A DNA stretch of 64,000 nt from Paracoccus sp. (in: a-proteobacteria) (GCF_030538755.1 NZ_JAUNTJ010000002.1:156603-220602); one strand, 5' to 3'. Shown: positions 26,989 to 36,504, counted from the first letter of the stretch. Notes: generated from the sequence alone by a model not told the origin. Made by a program: numbers and translations.

Positions 26989-27282
26989 ATGAGCCAGCGT
27001 TTCCCCCTGTCATCCGTGATCTTTTTTCTGGTGGTCGTCGCACTGGGCCTGTATTTTGCCTTTGCTGCCGTGCAAGGCCCATCCGGCATCCTGCGCCGCG
27101 TCCAGATCGAGGCGGAAACCGCCGAACTGGCCGAGGAACGCGACCGCCTGCGCGCCGAAGTCAGCGAGATGCAGAACCTGACCCGGCGTCTGTCCGATGA
27201 ATATCTGGATCTGGACCTGCTGGACGAACGCGCCCGCGCCGTGCTGGGCTTTGTCCGCGGGGATGAGGCGGTGATCCGCTAG
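26989..27282 (+). CDS. ftsB: Septum formation initiator / FtsB (DivIC family)
   Basis: 97-residue bitopic division protein: short cytoplasmic tail, one span (about 9-28), then a coiled coil (about 35-70, EIEAETAELAEERDRLRAEV pattern), and the C-terminal LDLLDERARAVLGFVRGDE found in alphaproteobacterial FtsB. It joins FtsL and FtsQ in the divisome. Its place just before the pdh genes is the usual alphaproteobacterial arrangement. The last four bases overlap the convergent TfoX gene. Confidence 0.88.
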   Translation: MSQRFPLSSVIFFLVVVALGLYFAFAAVQGPSGILRRVQIEAETAELAEERDRLRAEVSEMQNLTRRLSDEYLDLDLLDERARAVLGFVRGDEAVIR

Positions 27283-27623
27283 GCTGCGTCCGCCGCCGCC
27301 TGCCATGCGCGTTCGGCCCAGAGGGTCAGACGGTCGTCATCCTCGGCCACATGGGCGGGGATGGCCCAAAAGGATGTCAGCGCCTGCGTCTTGCCCCGGC
27401 TGACATATTCCAGCGGCTGCGATCCGGCGGATTCGAACTCGGCGCGCGTGTGGTCATCGACCTTGAGGTAAAGCTCGCCCTGCCAGGCGATGGCAAAGAC
27501 ATGCCCGCCGCGCCAGATGCCGACGCCGCCGAACAGCGGGCGGCTGGTCAGGGCCGCCCAATCCGACAGCCGGTCGATATATTCATCGGCTACGGCCTGC
27601 GCCTGCTGCAAACGCTGTGACAT
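27279..27623 (-). CDS. TfoX N-terminal domain protein
   Basis: 114-residue protein consisting only of a TfoX/Sxy N-terminal domain: RPLFGGVGIWRGGHVFAIAWQGELYLKVDD is the family core. In Haemophilus and Vibrio, Sxy/TfoX activates competence genes, but single-domain forms in Alphaproteobacteria have no established function. It is convergent with ftsB and divergent from pdhA. Confidence 0.85.
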   Translation of the reverse strand: MSQRLQQAQAVADEYIDRLSDWAALTSRPLFGGVGIWRGGHVFAIAWQGELYLKVDDHTRAEFESAGSQPLEYVSRGKTQALTSFWAIPAHVAEDDDRLTLWAERAWQAAADAA

Positions 27624-27779
27624 GCTGCCTCACTGTGTTGATGGGGCAGTCTGCCATCTCGGCCCTTGCGGCGCAATGCGACCTTGCGCGCACACAAGCC
27701 GCATTGCAGGCGCTTTTGTGATGGGTTAACCAATGGTTTAACGCTGAACTATTCCGCCAGCCCTAAAGGAGGAGCCTGC

Positions 27780-28814
27780 ATGGCCCGGAAACCCGCCGCC
27801 GCAAAGACAGCGCAATCCAACACATCCGCAGAAGAATTGCTGACCTATTACCGCGATATGCTTTTGATCCGCCGATTCGAGGAAAAGGCGGGCCAGTTGT
27901 ATGGCATGGGCCTGATCGGGGGGTTCTGCCATCTGTATATCGGGCAGGAAGCCGTCGTCGTCGGTCTTGAGGCCACCACGAAAGAGGGCGATAAGCGCAT
28001 TACCAGCTATCGCGACCATGGTCATATGCTGGCCTGTGGCATGTCCGCGCGCGGCGTCATGGCCGAACTGACCGGGCGCGAGGGCGGCTATTCCAAAGGC
28101 AAGGGCGGCAGCATGCACATGTTCAGCCGCGAAAAGCATTTCTACGGCGGCCACGGCATCGTGGCGGCGCAGGTGCCGCTGGGGGCCGGTCTGGCCTTTG
28201 CCGACAAATACCTGGGCAATGACAACGTGACTTTCGCCTATTTCGGCGACGGCGCGGCGAACCAGGGGCAGGTCTATGAAACCTACAACATGGCCGAGCT
28301 GTGGGAGCTGCCGGTGATTTTCGTCATAGAAAACAACCAGTATGCCATGGGCACCAGCGTCAAACGCTCGACCAAATCGACGACGCTGTTCGGGCGCGGC
28401 GAGGCGTTCGGCATTCCCGGCGAACAGGTCGATGGCATGGACGTGCTGGCCGTCAAGGCGGCGGGCGAAAAGGCCGTGGCGCATTGCCGCGCTGGCAAGG
28501 GGCCGTATATCCTTGAGGTGATGACCTATCGCTATCGCGGGCACTCGATGTCGGACCCGGCGAAATACCGCACCCGCGAAGAAGTGCAGAAAATGCGCGA
28601 CGAACGCGACGCCATCGAACATGTGCGCACCATGCTGCTGCAAGGCGGCCACGCAACCGAAGATGACCTGAAATCCATCGACAAGGAAATCAAGGACATC
28701 GTGAACGATTCCGCCGAATTCGCCAAGGAAAGCCCGGAACCGGCCGAAAGCGAATTGTGGACTGACATTTATGCCAGCGATCTGCCGCAAGGCAGCGCCG
28801 AAGAAAACGCCTGA
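27780..28814 (+). CDS. pdhA: Pyruvate dehydrogenase E1 component, alpha subunit
   Basis: 344-residue ThDP-dependent subunit that decarboxylates pyruvate. The ThDP/Mg motif [20 protein letters not shown]...VIENN is intact, and the phosphorylation-loop region [20 protein letters not shown] is conserved. Very strong SD (AAAGGAGGAG) six bases ahead of the ATG. First of the pdhA-pdhB-pdhC operon; pdhB follows after 16 bases. The heterotetrameric E1 type, not the single-chain AceE. Confidence 0.97.
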   Translation: MARKPAAAKTAQSNTSAEELLTYYRDMLLIRRFEEKAGQLYGMGLIGGFCHLYIGQEAVVVGLEATTKEGDKRITSYRDHGHMLACGMSARGVMAELTGREGGYSKGKGGSMHMFSREKHFYGGHGIVAAQVPLGAGLAFADKYLGNDNVTFAYFGDGAANQGQVYETYNMAELWELPVIFVIENNQYAMGTSVKRSTKSTTLFGRGEAFGIPGEQVDGMDVLAVKAAGEKAVAHCRAGKGPYILEVMTYRYRGHSMSDPAKYRTREEVQKMRDERDAIEHVRTMLLQGGHATEDDLKSIDKEIKDIVNDSAEFAKESPEPAESELWTDIYASDLPQGSAEENA

Positions 28815-28830
28815 GGGGAGGGCTGAACAC

Positions 28831-30213
28831 ATGGCAACCGAAATCCTGATGCCCGCCCTGTCGCCGACCATGGAGGAAGGCACGCTGGCCAAATGGCTGA
28901 AGAAAGAGGGCGACACGATCAAGGCCGGCGACATCATCGCCGAAATCGAAACCGACAAGGCCACGATGGAATTCGAGGCGGTCGATGAAGGTATTCTGGG
29001 CAAGATCCTTGTGGCCGAAGGGTCGCAAGGCGTGGCCGTGAATACCCCCATCGCCGTCATGGTCGAAGAAGGCGAGTCGGTGGAAGACGCCGCCCCCCGC
29101 GCCAGCGCACCCGCGCAGGCCAAATCCTCGGACGAGGAAAAAAAGGCCGACGATCAGCCTGCGGCTTCGGCGGTCGAGCAGGTGAAAACCCCGCAGCCCG
29201 ACGACAGCCCCGACTGGCCCGAAGGCACGCCGATGAAGACCATGACCGTCCGCGAAGCCCTGCGCGAGGCCATGGCCGAAGAAATGGAACGCGACGACAC
29301 CGTGTTCCTGATGGGTGAGGAAGTTGGCGAATATCAGGGCGCCTACAAGATTTCCCAAGGTCTGCTGGACAAGTTCGGCCCGCGCCGCGTGGTCGATACC
29401 CCGATCAGCGAAATCGGCTTTGCCGGTATCGGCACGGGTGCCGCGCTGGCCGGTCTGCGGCCCATCGTGGAATTCATGACCTTCAACTTCGCCATGCAGG
29501 CGATGGACCACATCATCAACTCGGCCGCGAAAACGCTGTATATGTCGGGCGGTCAGATGGGCTGCCCCATCGTGTTCCGCGGCCCGAACGGCGCAGCGGC
29601 CCGCGTGGCGGCGCAGCACAGCCAGGATTACGCCGCCTGGTATGCGCAGGTTCCCGGTCTGAAGGTCGTGCAGCCCTATTCCGCCGCCGACGCCAAGGGT
29701 CTGCTGAAAACCGCGATCCGCGACCCGAATCCGGTGATCTTCCTTGAAAACGAGATCCTGTATGGCCGCAGCTTCGAGGTGCCGGACCTGCCCGACTTTA
29801 CCATCCCGTTCGGCAAGGCCCGCGTCGCCCGCAAGGGCAGCGACGTGACCATCGTCAGCTTTGGCATCGGCATGGCCCATGCGCTGGCCGCTGCCGACAA
29901 GCTGGCCGAGGATGGCATCGACGCCGAGGTGATCGACCTGCGCACCCTGCGTCCGATCGACTATGACACGGTGATCGCCTCGGTGATGAAAACCAATCGC
30001 TGCGTGACCGTGGAAGAAGGCTTCCCGGTGGCCAGCATCGGCAACCACCTGTCGGCCTATATCATGGAAAACGCCTTCGATTACCTTGATGCCCCGGTCA
30101 TCAACTGCACCGGCAAGGACGTGCCCATGCCCTATGCGGCCAACCTTGAAAAACTGGCGCTGATTACGGCTGATGAGGTCGTGGCGGCGGTCAAAAAAGT
30201 CACCTATCGGTAA
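28831..30213 (+). CDS. pdhB: Pyruvate dehydrogenase E1 beta subunit with N-terminal lipoyl domain
   Basis: 460 residues. An N-terminal lipoyl domain (residues 1-80, lipoylated Lys in ETDKATMEF) and an Ala/Glu/Pro linker (to about 130) precede a complete E1 beta ([35 protein letters not shown] onward; transketolase Pyr and C domains). Lipoyl-bearing E1 beta is known from Rhodobacterales, Rhizobiales and Zymomonas. The lipoyl-coding DNA closely repeats that of pdhC. No lpd (E3) gene is adjacent. Confidence 0.97.
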   Translation: MATEILMPALSPTMEEGTLAKWLKKEGDTIKAGDIIAEIETDKATMEFEAVDEGILGKILVAEGSQGVAVNTPIAVMVEEGESVEDAAPRASAPAQAKSSDEEKKADDQPAASAVEQVKTPQPDDSPDWPEGTPMKTMTVREALREAMAEEMERDDTVFLMGEEVGEYQGAYKISQGLLDKFGPRRVVDTPISEIGFAGIGTGAALAGLRPIVEFMTFNFAMQAMDHIINSAAKTLYMSGGQMGCPIVFRGPNGAAARVAAQHSQDYAAWYAQVPGLKVVQPYSAADAKGLLKTAIRDPNPVIFLENEILYGRSFEVPDLPDFTIPFGKARVARKGSDVTIVSFGIGMAHALAAADKLAEDGIDAEVIDLRTLRPIDYDTVIASVMKTNRCVTVEEGFPVASIGNHLSAYIMENAFDYLDAPVINCTGKDVPMPYAANLEKLALITADEVVAAVKKVTYR

Positions 30214-30225
30214 GGGGGAACGATC

Positions 30226-31527
30226 ATGGCAACCGAAATCCTGATGCCCGCCCTGTCCCCCACGATGGAGGAAGGGACGCTGGCCAAATGGCTGGTTAAA
30301 GAGGGTGATACCGTCAAATCCGGCGATATTCTGGCCGAAATCGAAACCGACAAGGCCACGATGGAATTCGAGGCCGTCGATGAAGGCATCGTCGGCAAGA
30401 TTCTGGTGGCCGAAGGGTCCGCCGGGGTCAAGGTGAACACGGCCATCGCCGTGCTGATCGAAGAAGGCGAAAGCGCGGATGATCTGCCCGCGCCCAAGGC
30501 GCAGGCCGATGCCCCCGCGCCCAAGGCCGAAGCCGCGCCTGCTGCGGCGGCGGCCCCTGCGGCGGCAGCGCCTGCCCCTGCCGCCCCCAGCCGGGATGGC
30601 AACCGCGTCTTTGCCTCGCCTCTGGCGCGGCGGATTGCGGCGGAAAAGGGCATCGACCTGTCGGCGCTGAAAGGCACCGGCCCGCACGGCCGGATCGTCA
30701 AGGCCGATGTCGAAGGCGCCAAGCCCGGCGCGGCCGCCGCCCCGGCTCAGGCAGCCGCCCCGGCCGCCGCTGCCCCCGCTGCCGCCAAACCGGCGGCTGG
30801 TCCCTCGGCTGAAACCATCCTCAAGATGTATGAAGGCCGCGAAATCGAGGAGGTCGCCCTCGACGGGATGCGCCGCACCATCGCCGCCCGTCTGGGCGAG
30901 GCCAAGCAGACCATCCCGCATTTCTACCTGCGCCGGTCGGCCAAGCTGGACGAGCTGATGAAATTCCGCGCCACGCTGAACAAACAGCTTGAATCGCGCG
31001 GGGTGAAACTGTCGGTCAACGACTTTATCATCAAGGCCTGCGCACTGGCCCTGCAAGAGGTGCCCGACGCCAATGCCATCTGGGCCGGCGACCGGATCGT
31101 AAAGCTCAAGCCCTCGGATGTGGCGGTTGCGGTTGCGGTCGAAGGCGGGCTGTTCACGCCGGTGCTGAAGGATGCGCAGCAGAAAACCCTGTCGGCACTG
31201 TCATCGGAAATGAAAGACCTCGCCAACCGCGCCAAGTCGAAAAAGCTGGCTCCGCATGAATATCAGGGCGGCAGCTTTGCGATTTCCAACCTTGGCATGT
31301 TCGGCATCGAAAACTTTGATGCGGTCATCAACCCGCCTCATGGCGCGATCCTTGCCGTTGGCGCGGGCATCCAGACCCCGGTGGTCGAAAATGGCGAAGT
31401 CGTGGTGCGCAACGTCATGTCGATGACGCTTTCGGTCGATCACCGCGTGATCGACGGTGCCCTTGGCGCGCAACTGCTGCAAGCCATCGTCGCCCATCTG
31501 GAAAACCCGATGGGGATGCTGGCCTAA
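30226..31527 (+). CDS. pdhC: Pyruvate dehydrogenase E2, dihydrolipoamide acetyltransferase
   Basis: 433-residue core of the complex. One lipoyl domain (1-80), Ala/Pro linker, peripheral subunit-binding domain ([18 protein letters not shown], about 127-160), second Ala-rich linker, and catalytic domain ending with [16 protein letters not shown], whose HRVIDG His and Asp are catalytic. A 12-bp hairpin follows at 31549-31575. Confidence 0.97.
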   Translation: MATEILMPALSPTMEEGTLAKWLVKEGDTVKSGDILAEIETDKATMEFEAVDEGIVGKILVAEGSAGVKVNTAIAVLIEEGESADDLPAPKAQADAPAPKAEAAPAAAAAPAAAAPAPAAPSRDGNRVFASPLARRIAAEKGIDLSALKGTGPHGRIVKADVEGAKPGAAAAPAQAAAPAAAAPAAAKPAAGPSAETILKMYEGREIEEVALDGMRRTIAARLGEAKQTIPHFYLRRSAKLDELMKFRATLNKQLESRGVKLSVNDFIIKACALALQEVPDANAIWAGDRIVKLKPSDVAVAVAVEGGLFTPVLKDAQQKTLSALSSEMKDLANRAKSKKLAPHEYQGGSFAISNLGMFGIENFDAVINPPHGAILAVGAGIQTPVVENGEVVVRNVMSMTLSVDHRVIDGALGAQLLQAIVAHLENPMGMLA

Positions 31528-31548
31528 GGCGGCGCGTCAACCAGACAC

Positions 31549-31575
31549 ATCGGTCCGGGGCCACCCCGGACCGAT
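31549..31575. terminator. Hairpin between convergent pdhC and mipZ
   Basis: Perfect 12-bp stem ATCGGTCCGGGG/CCCCGGACCGAT with CCA loop, ending two bases before the mipZ stop. There is no clear U-run, so it may act as a bidirectional or 3'-protecting hairpin rather than a classical terminator. Confidence 0.6.
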
Positions 31576-31576
31576 C

Positions 31577-32347
31577 CTAGAAATCCACCGTTACACCCGG
31601 CAGGTTCAGCGTGGCGATCAGATCGCGCAATTCCTGACGCGCGGCGATATTCGACATCGACAACTGTTCCGTGCCGATGTCGCGCAGGTCCAGCAGGGTC
31701 AGCCCGCGCGGGAACAGCTCGCGGAAAATCACCCGTTCCGAAAAGCCCGGCGCGACGCGGAAACCGATGCGCTTGGACAGGCTGGACAGTGCGCCGCCGA
31801 CCTTGCGCTTGTTGTGCATGGCCTGCGTGCCCAGACGGTTGCGCAGCACCAGCCAGTCAATCGGCCCGGCCCCCGCCTGCGCCCGCATCTGCCGCGCCGC
31901 CCAGACCATTTCGGCATAGATCGACGGGCCAAGCACTTTGCCATCGGGCGACATATGCGCCAGCAGGTCGAAATCGACGAAACTGTCGTTCATCGGCGTT
32001 ATCAGCGTATCGGCCAGCGTATGGGCCATCTGGCTTAGCTTGGTGTGCGATCCGGGGCAATCCAGCAGGATAAAGTCGCACTCGGGTTCCAGTTCCGTCA
32101 GGGCAGGGGACAGCGGGTCGGGGCCATCGGCCAGCGCGCCCAGCCGGGGGGTCGGCAGATCCAGCCCCTCGCGTTTCAGGAAATGCGCCCGGTTTTCCAG
32201 ATAGCGGCCAAAGCTGCGCTGGCGCACATCCAGATCCAGCGCGCCGACGCGATGCCCCATCCGGGCCAGCGCGGTGGCCACATGCATCGAGGTGGTCGAT
32301 TTCCCCGACCCGCCCTTTTCATTTCCAACGACGATGATATGCGCCAA
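31577..32347 (-). CDS. mipZ: Division-plane positioning ATPase MipZ (ParA family)
   Basis: 256-residue ParA-like ATPase. The deviant Walker A KGGSGKST is at residues 11-18 and Walker A' (DFILLDCPGSHTKLS) near 90-104. Further conserved parts are PMNDSFVDFDLLAHM and the C-terminal FSERVIFRELFPRGLTLLDL, which distinguish MipZ from ParA/Soj. In Caulobacter it forms a gradient from ParB at the poles and blocks FtsZ assembly away from midcell. Location next to pdh is common in Rhodobacterales. Confidence 0.93.
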   Translation of the reverse strand: MAHIIVVGNEKGGSGKSTTSMHVATALARMGHRVGALDLDVRQRSFGRYLENRAHFLKREGLDLPTPRLGALADGPDPLSPALTELEPECDFILLDCPGSHTKLSQMAHTLADTLITPMNDSFVDFDLLAHMSPDGKVLGPSIYAEMVWAARQMRAQAGAGPIDWLVLRNRLGTQAMHNKRKVGGALSSLSKRIGFRVAPGFSERVIFRELFPRGLTLLDLRDIGTEQLSMSNIAARQELRDLIATLNLPGVTVDF

Positions 32348-32474
32348 AGGTCTGCCTCACATGAACCGGGGCGACCCTAGCGGCCATGCCCGATGTTGAA
32401 AAGCCGGGCCGGGCGTGAAAGCTGTGGACAAGCCCGTAACCTGACGTGCAGGATGCGGGACGGCAGGACGAGTG

Positions 32475-32948
32475 ATGATTACGCAAAAGACCAAATACGC
32501 GCTCAAGGCGCTGGCGGTGCTGACCGATGAATATGACGCCGGCCGCAAACCCTTGCAGATCGAGGAAATCGCCCGCCGATCCGGTGCGCCCAAGCGGTTT
32601 CTGGAACATATCCTGCTGGAAATCCGCAATGCCGGGATTTTGCGGTCCGTGCGCGGGCGCAATGGCGGCTATGCGCTGGCGCGCGATCCCGCGCAGGTGC
32701 CGCTGTCTGACCTGCTGCGCCGGATCGACGGGCCGCTGGCACCGCTGCCCTGCCTGTCCACGAAATCCTATCAGCGGTGCGAGGATTGCGCCGACGAAGA
32801 AAGCTGCCGCGTCCGCCGCCTGTTCGCCGAGGTGTTCTGGTCTTACCTGCTGCTGCTGGAATCGCTGACGCTGGCCGATCTGCGCGGCAACAAGATCGAC
32901 AGCCTGCCGGAACTGCCCGAACTGCCCCAAGGGCAGCACGCCGGATAA
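32475..32948 (+). CDS. Rrf2-family transcriptional regulator with C-terminal cysteines
   Basis: 157-residue winged-helix regulator: MITQKTKYALKALAVLTDEY then IEEIARRSGAPKRFLEHILLEIRNAGILRSVRGRNGGYALAR is the Rrf2 DNA-binding domain. Residues about 95-118 hold four Cys (CLSTKSYQRCEDCADEESC), a spacing that could ligate an Fe-S cluster as in IscR, NsrR or RirA, though none of those patterns is matched exactly. ATG 32475 is preferred to the GTG at 32472. Target genes are unknown. Confidence 0.88.
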   Translation: MITQKTKYALKALAVLTDEYDAGRKPLQIEEIARRSGAPKRFLEHILLEIRNAGILRSVRGRNGGYALARDPAQVPLSDLLRRIDGPLAPLPCLSTKSYQRCEDCADEESCRVRRLFAEVFWSYLLLLESLTLADLRGNKIDSLPELPELPQGQHAG

Positions 32949-32950
32949 CC

Positions 32951-32981
32951 GGCGCGGCCCGCGATGGTGCCGGGCCGCGCC
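32951..32981 (+). terminator. Terminator-like hairpin after the Rrf2 gene
   Basis: Perfect 11-bp stem GGCGCGGCCCG/CGGGCCGCGCC with a 9-base loop, three bases after the stop, then TTGTTG. It lies between the convergent Rrf2 and glycerophosphodiesterase genes. Confidence 0.6.
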
Positions 32982-32991
32982 TTGTTGCCCC

Positions 32992-34107
32992 TCAGGCCGC
33001 CGTGCTGCGGCGGCGCAGCGCCGCCAGCCCGCCCATGGCCGCCAACAGCGCCCACCCCGCCGCAGGCAGCGGAACCGGCGCCGGGATGGGGGCCGCCGCA
33101 TAGGCCACCCGCCGCCCCATGGCATCAAGATAGCCGATCAGCAGGTCCGGTTCGTCGGTCTGCATCATGGTCACGCCCAGACCGGCCCAGAACCCGAAGG
33201 AACCGTCCAGATCGCCCAGAATAAAGGCGCGGTGGTCGCCTCGCCCGCCCGCGCGCATATCCGGTTCCTCGGGAAAGCTGAGCGTGTTGACCCACAGATG
33301 CACGTTATGGGCGGTCGCCAGATCCAGCGCATCCTGATTGAACAGCACGCCGCCATCGCTGGTCAGCGCCCCGCCGCGATAGGTGTCGCGGCCCTGAATG
33401 ACATCAAAGCCAAGCGTGTCATAGATCGCCGCAAGGTGGTCATGGCCCGAGATCAGATCGTCGCGCACATTCGGCATCAGTTGAACCCCGGTGCCCAGTT
33501 CCGCCTGCACCTCTAGCGCGGTGTCCAGTTGCGCGGGGCTGTTGGCGGCGATGGTGGTGACGACGTAATCGGTCATCCCGACGCTTTCGGCGACATCGTA
33601 AATATCCCTGATGCTGTCCGCGCCGACCTTGTTATCAAGGTTAATCATGACCTGCCCCTTGGCCGCCGTCAGAAACTGTGCCAGCGTCGGCACGGTTTCC
33701 GCGGTTTCCACCCGATCCGGGCCGGACAGCAGCTTGCAGCCGCTGATCGCGGCAAAACTGGTATCGGCCACCGCGCCGGTGCAGTTGGTCGCCCGGTCCA
33801 GCGTGTCGTCATGGCTGACCACGAACACCCCGTCCAGCGTGCGGCGCACGTCGATTTCCACCATATCGACGCCCAGCTCGACGGCCCGGTTCAGCGATGC
33901 CAGCGAATTTTCGGCCACCACCTCGACCCCGCCTTCAAAGGCCGCGCCACGATGAGCCACAACCATGACGTGATCGCGCCAATCGTTGGCGTTACGGAAA
34001 CGCTCCAGGATCTGGTCGGCGCGCAGAGGCGCGGCCAAGGCGCTGCCTGCGCCTGCGACAAGGGCGGCGGCACAGAGAAACGCGGCAGAGAATGTACGGA
34101 AAATCAT
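32992..34107 (-). CDS. Glycerophosphodiester phosphodiesterase with VPLPA C-terminal sorting tail
   Basis: 371-residue exported enzyme expected to cleave glycerophosphodiesters to glycerol-3-phosphate and an alcohol. Sec signal ending SALAAP; GDPD barrel begins MVVAHRGAAFEGGVEVVAEN (HRG...E catalytic His and Glu), then DMVEIDVRRTLDGVFVVSHDDTLDRATN with metal and second catalytic His. The C-terminus is PAPVPLPAAGWALLAAMGGL then AALRRRSTAA: motif, hydrophobic span and Arg cluster, the layout of VPLPA-CTERM exosortase substrates. The start has AAGGA upstream. No exosortase is nearby. Confidence 0.9.
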   Translation of the reverse strand: MIFRTFSAAFLCAAALVAGAGSALAAPLRADQILERFRNANDWRDHVMVVAHRGAAFEGGVEVVAENSLASLNRAVELGVDMVEIDVRRTLDGVFVVSHDDTLDRATNCTGAVADTSFAAISGCKLLSGPDRVETAETVPTLAQFLTAAKGQVMINLDNKVGADSIRDIYDVAESVGMTDYVVTTIAANSPAQLDTALEVQAELGTGVQLMPNVRDDLISGHDHLAAIYDTLGFDVIQGRDTYRGGALTSDGGVLFNQDALDLATAHNVHLWVNTLSFPEEPDMRAGGRGDHRAFILGDLDGSFGFWAGLGVTMMQTDEPDLLIGYLDAMGRRVAYAAAPIPAPVPLPAAGWALLAAMGGLAALRRRSTAA

Positions 34108-34294
34108 CGGGTTATCCTTGGGTGGCTGGGGAATATGCGTGATGCCGCACAATGCCCGATGATTACGAAACAGGCATGACAACGGGGTGGCGAATAATAT
34201 CTATCGCAGCGGTCGTCTTTTTTCTTGCTTAAGACGACGAATCATGTCGTAATTAACCCATCGCAAGAGACCGCAACCAGAAGGAGGAGATGCG

Positions 34295-34516
34295 ATGACG
34301 ATGTTTACGCGACTTTCGGCCCTGTTCGTGAACGCCCGTTGCGTCCCGGCGGCGGTCTCGGTGCGGCTGGTCGATTTGTCCACCGGCCAGCCTCACCGGA
34401 TCAACGGCCTTGCCCTGTCCGTGCGCACCGACACCCCCGACGAGGTGATGGCGCAACTGATGCGGGGCCGTGATCCGGCGCGATGGCGGGCCGAGGTGGT
34501 CGGCGGTCCGGTCTGA
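34295..34516 (+). CDS. Small protein of unknown function (73 residues)
   Basis: Short soluble ORF with a near-perfect SD (AAGGAGGAG at 34281-34289) five bases before the ATG, so translation is likely. The sequence (TMFTRLSALFVNARCVPAAV start, LSTGQPHRINGLALSVRTDTPDEVM middle) matches no family I know. It has one Cys and no membrane span. It sits with the next small gene between the divergent glycerophosphodiesterase and a terminator. Confidence 0.6.
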   Translation: MTMFTRLSALFVNARCVPAAVSVRLVDLSTGQPHRINGLALSVRTDTPDEVMAQLMRGRDPARWRAEVVGGPV

Positions 34517-34599
34517 CCACGCCCGCGCCCTGAACCGGCTGGCACCCGCGCGGGGTGCCGGCACAGATCGACAGGATGTTTTCAGCGGAGGAACTGAAG

Positions 34600-34869
34600 A
34601 TGCACCATTTCGTCATGTCGGGCCTTGCGCCCTATGCGATGCCGATCCCTTACGATGAATATGATGACCTGATCCGGCGCGATGGCGGCGAACTGGCCAC
34701 CATTACGATCGCCGGAACCCAGTCGGCCCAAGGCTCGGTGCTGCGCCGTTACTGGGATGGCCGCGTGACCATCGACGCGGGCGGGCGGCAGTTGACCGGC
34801 TATCCGGTCGGCGCCACCCCGGCGGTCAAGACCGGGGGCTGGCTGCACCGGCTGCTGGACCGCGCCTGA
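34600..34869 (+). CDS. Small protein of unknown function (89 residues)
   Basis: 89-residue ORF with GGAGG seven bases before the ATG at 34600. Central part YDEYDDLIRRDGGELATITIAGTQ suggests a compact alpha/beta or beta-rich fold; no signal peptide or span. Separated from the preceding 73-residue gene by 83 bases and followed by a clear terminator hairpin at 34885-34912, so the two probably form one transcript. Function unknown. Confidence 0.6.
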   Translation: MHHFVMSGLAPYAMPIPYDEYDDLIRRDGGELATITIAGTQSAQGSVLRRYWDGRVTIDAGGRQLTGYPVGATPAVKTGGWLHRLLDRA

Positions 34870-34884
34870 GCGGCCACGCATGGG

Positions 34885-34912
34885 CAGACGCCGCCTGTAT
34901 CGGCGGCGTCTG
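34885..34912 (+). terminator. Terminator after the small-gene pair
   Basis: 11-bp perfect stem CAGACGCCGCC/GGCGGCGTCTG with 6-base loop followed by TCTGTC, 15 bases after the stop at 34869. Confidence 0.65.
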
Positions 34913-34928
34913 TCTGTCGGGCGCGGGG

Positions 34929-35804
34929 TTAATCGCTGTCGCCGGGGTCCGGCGCGCGGCTGATCCGCTCGGTTATTTCGCGCAGGCGGGTCAGGGCCTG
35001 TAATGTCACCGGCAATTGCACCGCAGCTTGCAGGAATTCCTGCGAATAGCTGACGACCGAAAAGATCGTGCCGGGGCTGCCGCCAAGCCGGGTGGCCGCG
35101 AACCAGATGTTAAAGGCCAGCATTGACAGCAGCACCAGAAAGATCAGCCCATAGACGATGCTTTCGGTATCTGACAGCCGCACCTCTTGCCGCCGCAGCC
35201 GCAGGAAATGCGCGGCGATGCGGCGCGGGCTGTGGCTGTCCAGCGCGCTGACCTGCCCTTCGGCGGCCTCGTTCAGCGCGCCGTTCAGGCGGAAAAAGCG
35301 CGGCGCGGCGACGGCATAGATCAACAGCATCACCACCAGCGCCCCGGCGGAACTGACCGCCAGATAGCCGTGAAAGAACAGCAGCACCGCCACAGAAACG
35401 ACAACCTGCACCAGCGATGTCATGGCCTCGGGCGCGGTGTTTTCCAGAAAATCCACCAGTTCGCGGCCCATCAGAACCCGCGCGTTCCTGACGCTGACCG
35501 GATCACTGGCTGACCGCGCGGCCTGCACCTTGCCCAACTCGACCCGGATGGTGCCGTAAACCCGCGTATCATACAGCCGCCGCAGCGTCGCAATGGCCAT
35601 CAGCCCGAACAGCATCAGCAGCAGATGCCGGAACGAGGTTCAGTCGCCGTTCACCAGCCCGTCAATCGACCAGCCGATGAACAGCGGCATCAGCGCAAAC
35701 AGCGCCGTTTCCAGCAGCGTCAGCACCCAAGTGATGCCGACCTGCCACCAGAACACGCGAAACAACCTGCCAACCGACAGCCGATCCTGCATTCCCAGCG
35801 ACAT
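34929..35804 (-). pseudogene. ABC transporter six-TM domain gene interrupted by an in-frame TGA
   Basis: Reading from ATG 35804 gives MSLGMQDRLSVGRLFRVFWW and continues through FALMPLFIGWSIDGLVNGD, then TGA at 35642-35640, then TSFRHLLLMLFGLMAIATLR in the same frame to the stop at 34929. Joined, it is about 290 residues of an ABC-type membrane domain without ATPase (ABC_membrane_3-like), with helices across both parts. Only one codon breaks it, so this is a recent nonsense mutation, a sequencing error, or two polypeptides; the downstream part (M at 35615) could re-initiate. No ATP-binding gene is adjacent. Confidence 0.65.
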
Positions 35805-35824
35805 AAGCAATCTTTTCCGAATGA

Positions 35825-35849
35825 AAACGCCGCCCCAAGGGCGGCGTTT
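35825..35849 (-). terminator. Terminator of the ribosomal/trmD operon
   Basis: 11-bp perfect stem AAACGCCGCCC/GGGCGGCGTTT with a 3-base loop, followed on the minus strand by TTTTCAT, 34 bases after the rpmE stop. It marks the end of the ffh-to-rpmE run. Confidence 0.8.
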
Positions 35850-35882
35850 CCGTGTTCGCGCGTTTTCCGTGCTGGCCGGGGA

Positions 35883-36104
35883 TCAGAAGCCCAGACCGGC
35901 GTATTTGTTCTTGAACCGGGACACGCGGCCGCCGGTGTCCATCAGCTTGGCCGAACCGCCGGTCCATGCCGGGTGCGAGGTCGGGTCGATGTCCAGCGCC
36001 ATGGTGTCGCCTTCTTTGCCCCAGGTCGAACGCACCTGATAGGTGGTGCCGTCGGTCATCTTGACTTCGATCAGGTGATAGTCGGGGTGAATATCGTTGC
36101 GCAT
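35883..36104 (-). CDS. rpmE: 50S ribosomal protein L31
   Basis: 73-residue L31, [20 protein letters not shown] at the start, [19 protein letters not shown] in the middle. It lacks the CxxC zinc ligands (C-minus form), which is usual in Alphaproteobacteria. SD AAGGAGAT before the ATG; lies 11 bases after rplS and ends the operon. Confidence 0.96.
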   Translation of the reverse strand: MRNDIHPDYHLIEVKMTDGTTYQVRSTWGKEGDTMALDIDPTSHPAWTGGSAKLMDTGGRVSRFKNKYAGLGF

Positions 36105-36115
36105 CGCCGATCTCC

Positions 36116-36493
36116 TTATGCGTCAGCTTTGGGCTTGTAGTTGGTTTTTTCGGCGATCCGGGCCGATTTACCGCGACGGTCGCGCAGGTAATACAGCTTG
36201 GCGCGGCGCACGCGGCCACGGCGCACGACCGTGATCGAATCGATGTTGGTCGAATACAGCGGGAACACACGTTCCACGCCTTCGCCGAACGAGATCTTGC
36301 GAACGGTGAACGAGGCGCTGATGCTGCTGCCGCCCTTGCGGCTGATGCAGACGCCTTCATAGTTCTGGACGCGGGTGCGGGTGCCCTCGGTCACTTTGTA
36401 GCCGACGCGCAGGGTGTCACCGGCCTTGAAATCGGGGATGGTCTTGCCAAGCTCGGCGATTTGCTCGGCTTCCAGTTGGGCGATCAGGTTCAT
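36116..36493 (-). CDS. rplS: 50S ribosomal protein L19
   Basis: 125 residues. Conserved L19 motifs: [28 protein letters not shown]-like [11 protein letters not shown], and [24 protein letters not shown]. The start at 36493 is preceded by AAAGGAATTGCG. Located 11 bases after trmD, the order kept across most bacteria. Confidence 0.97.
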   Translation of the reverse strand: MNLIAQLEAEQIAELGKTIPDFKAGDTLRVGYKVTEGTRTRVQNYEGVCISRKGGSSISASFTVRKISFGEGVERVFPLYSTNIDSITVVRRGRVRRAKLYYLRDRRGKSARIAEKTNYKPKADA

Positions 36494-36504
36494 CGCAATT
36501 CCTT

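Noticed and set aside
28690-31056. A 788-codon open frame antisense to the pdh genes, and many similar long antisense frames
   Set aside because: They mirror GC-rich codon bias of real genes, show Arg/His/Gly/Gln-rich nonsense sequence, and have no SD or homology.
35640-35642. The in-frame TGA in the ABC gene as a selenocysteine codon
   Set aside because: No SECIS-like hairpin was seen next to it, and the family has no known selenoprotein.
35883-36104. L31 without zinc ligands as a zinc-starvation paralogue
   Set aside because: The Cys-less form is the normal L31 of Alphaproteobacteria and it sits in the housekeeping operon.
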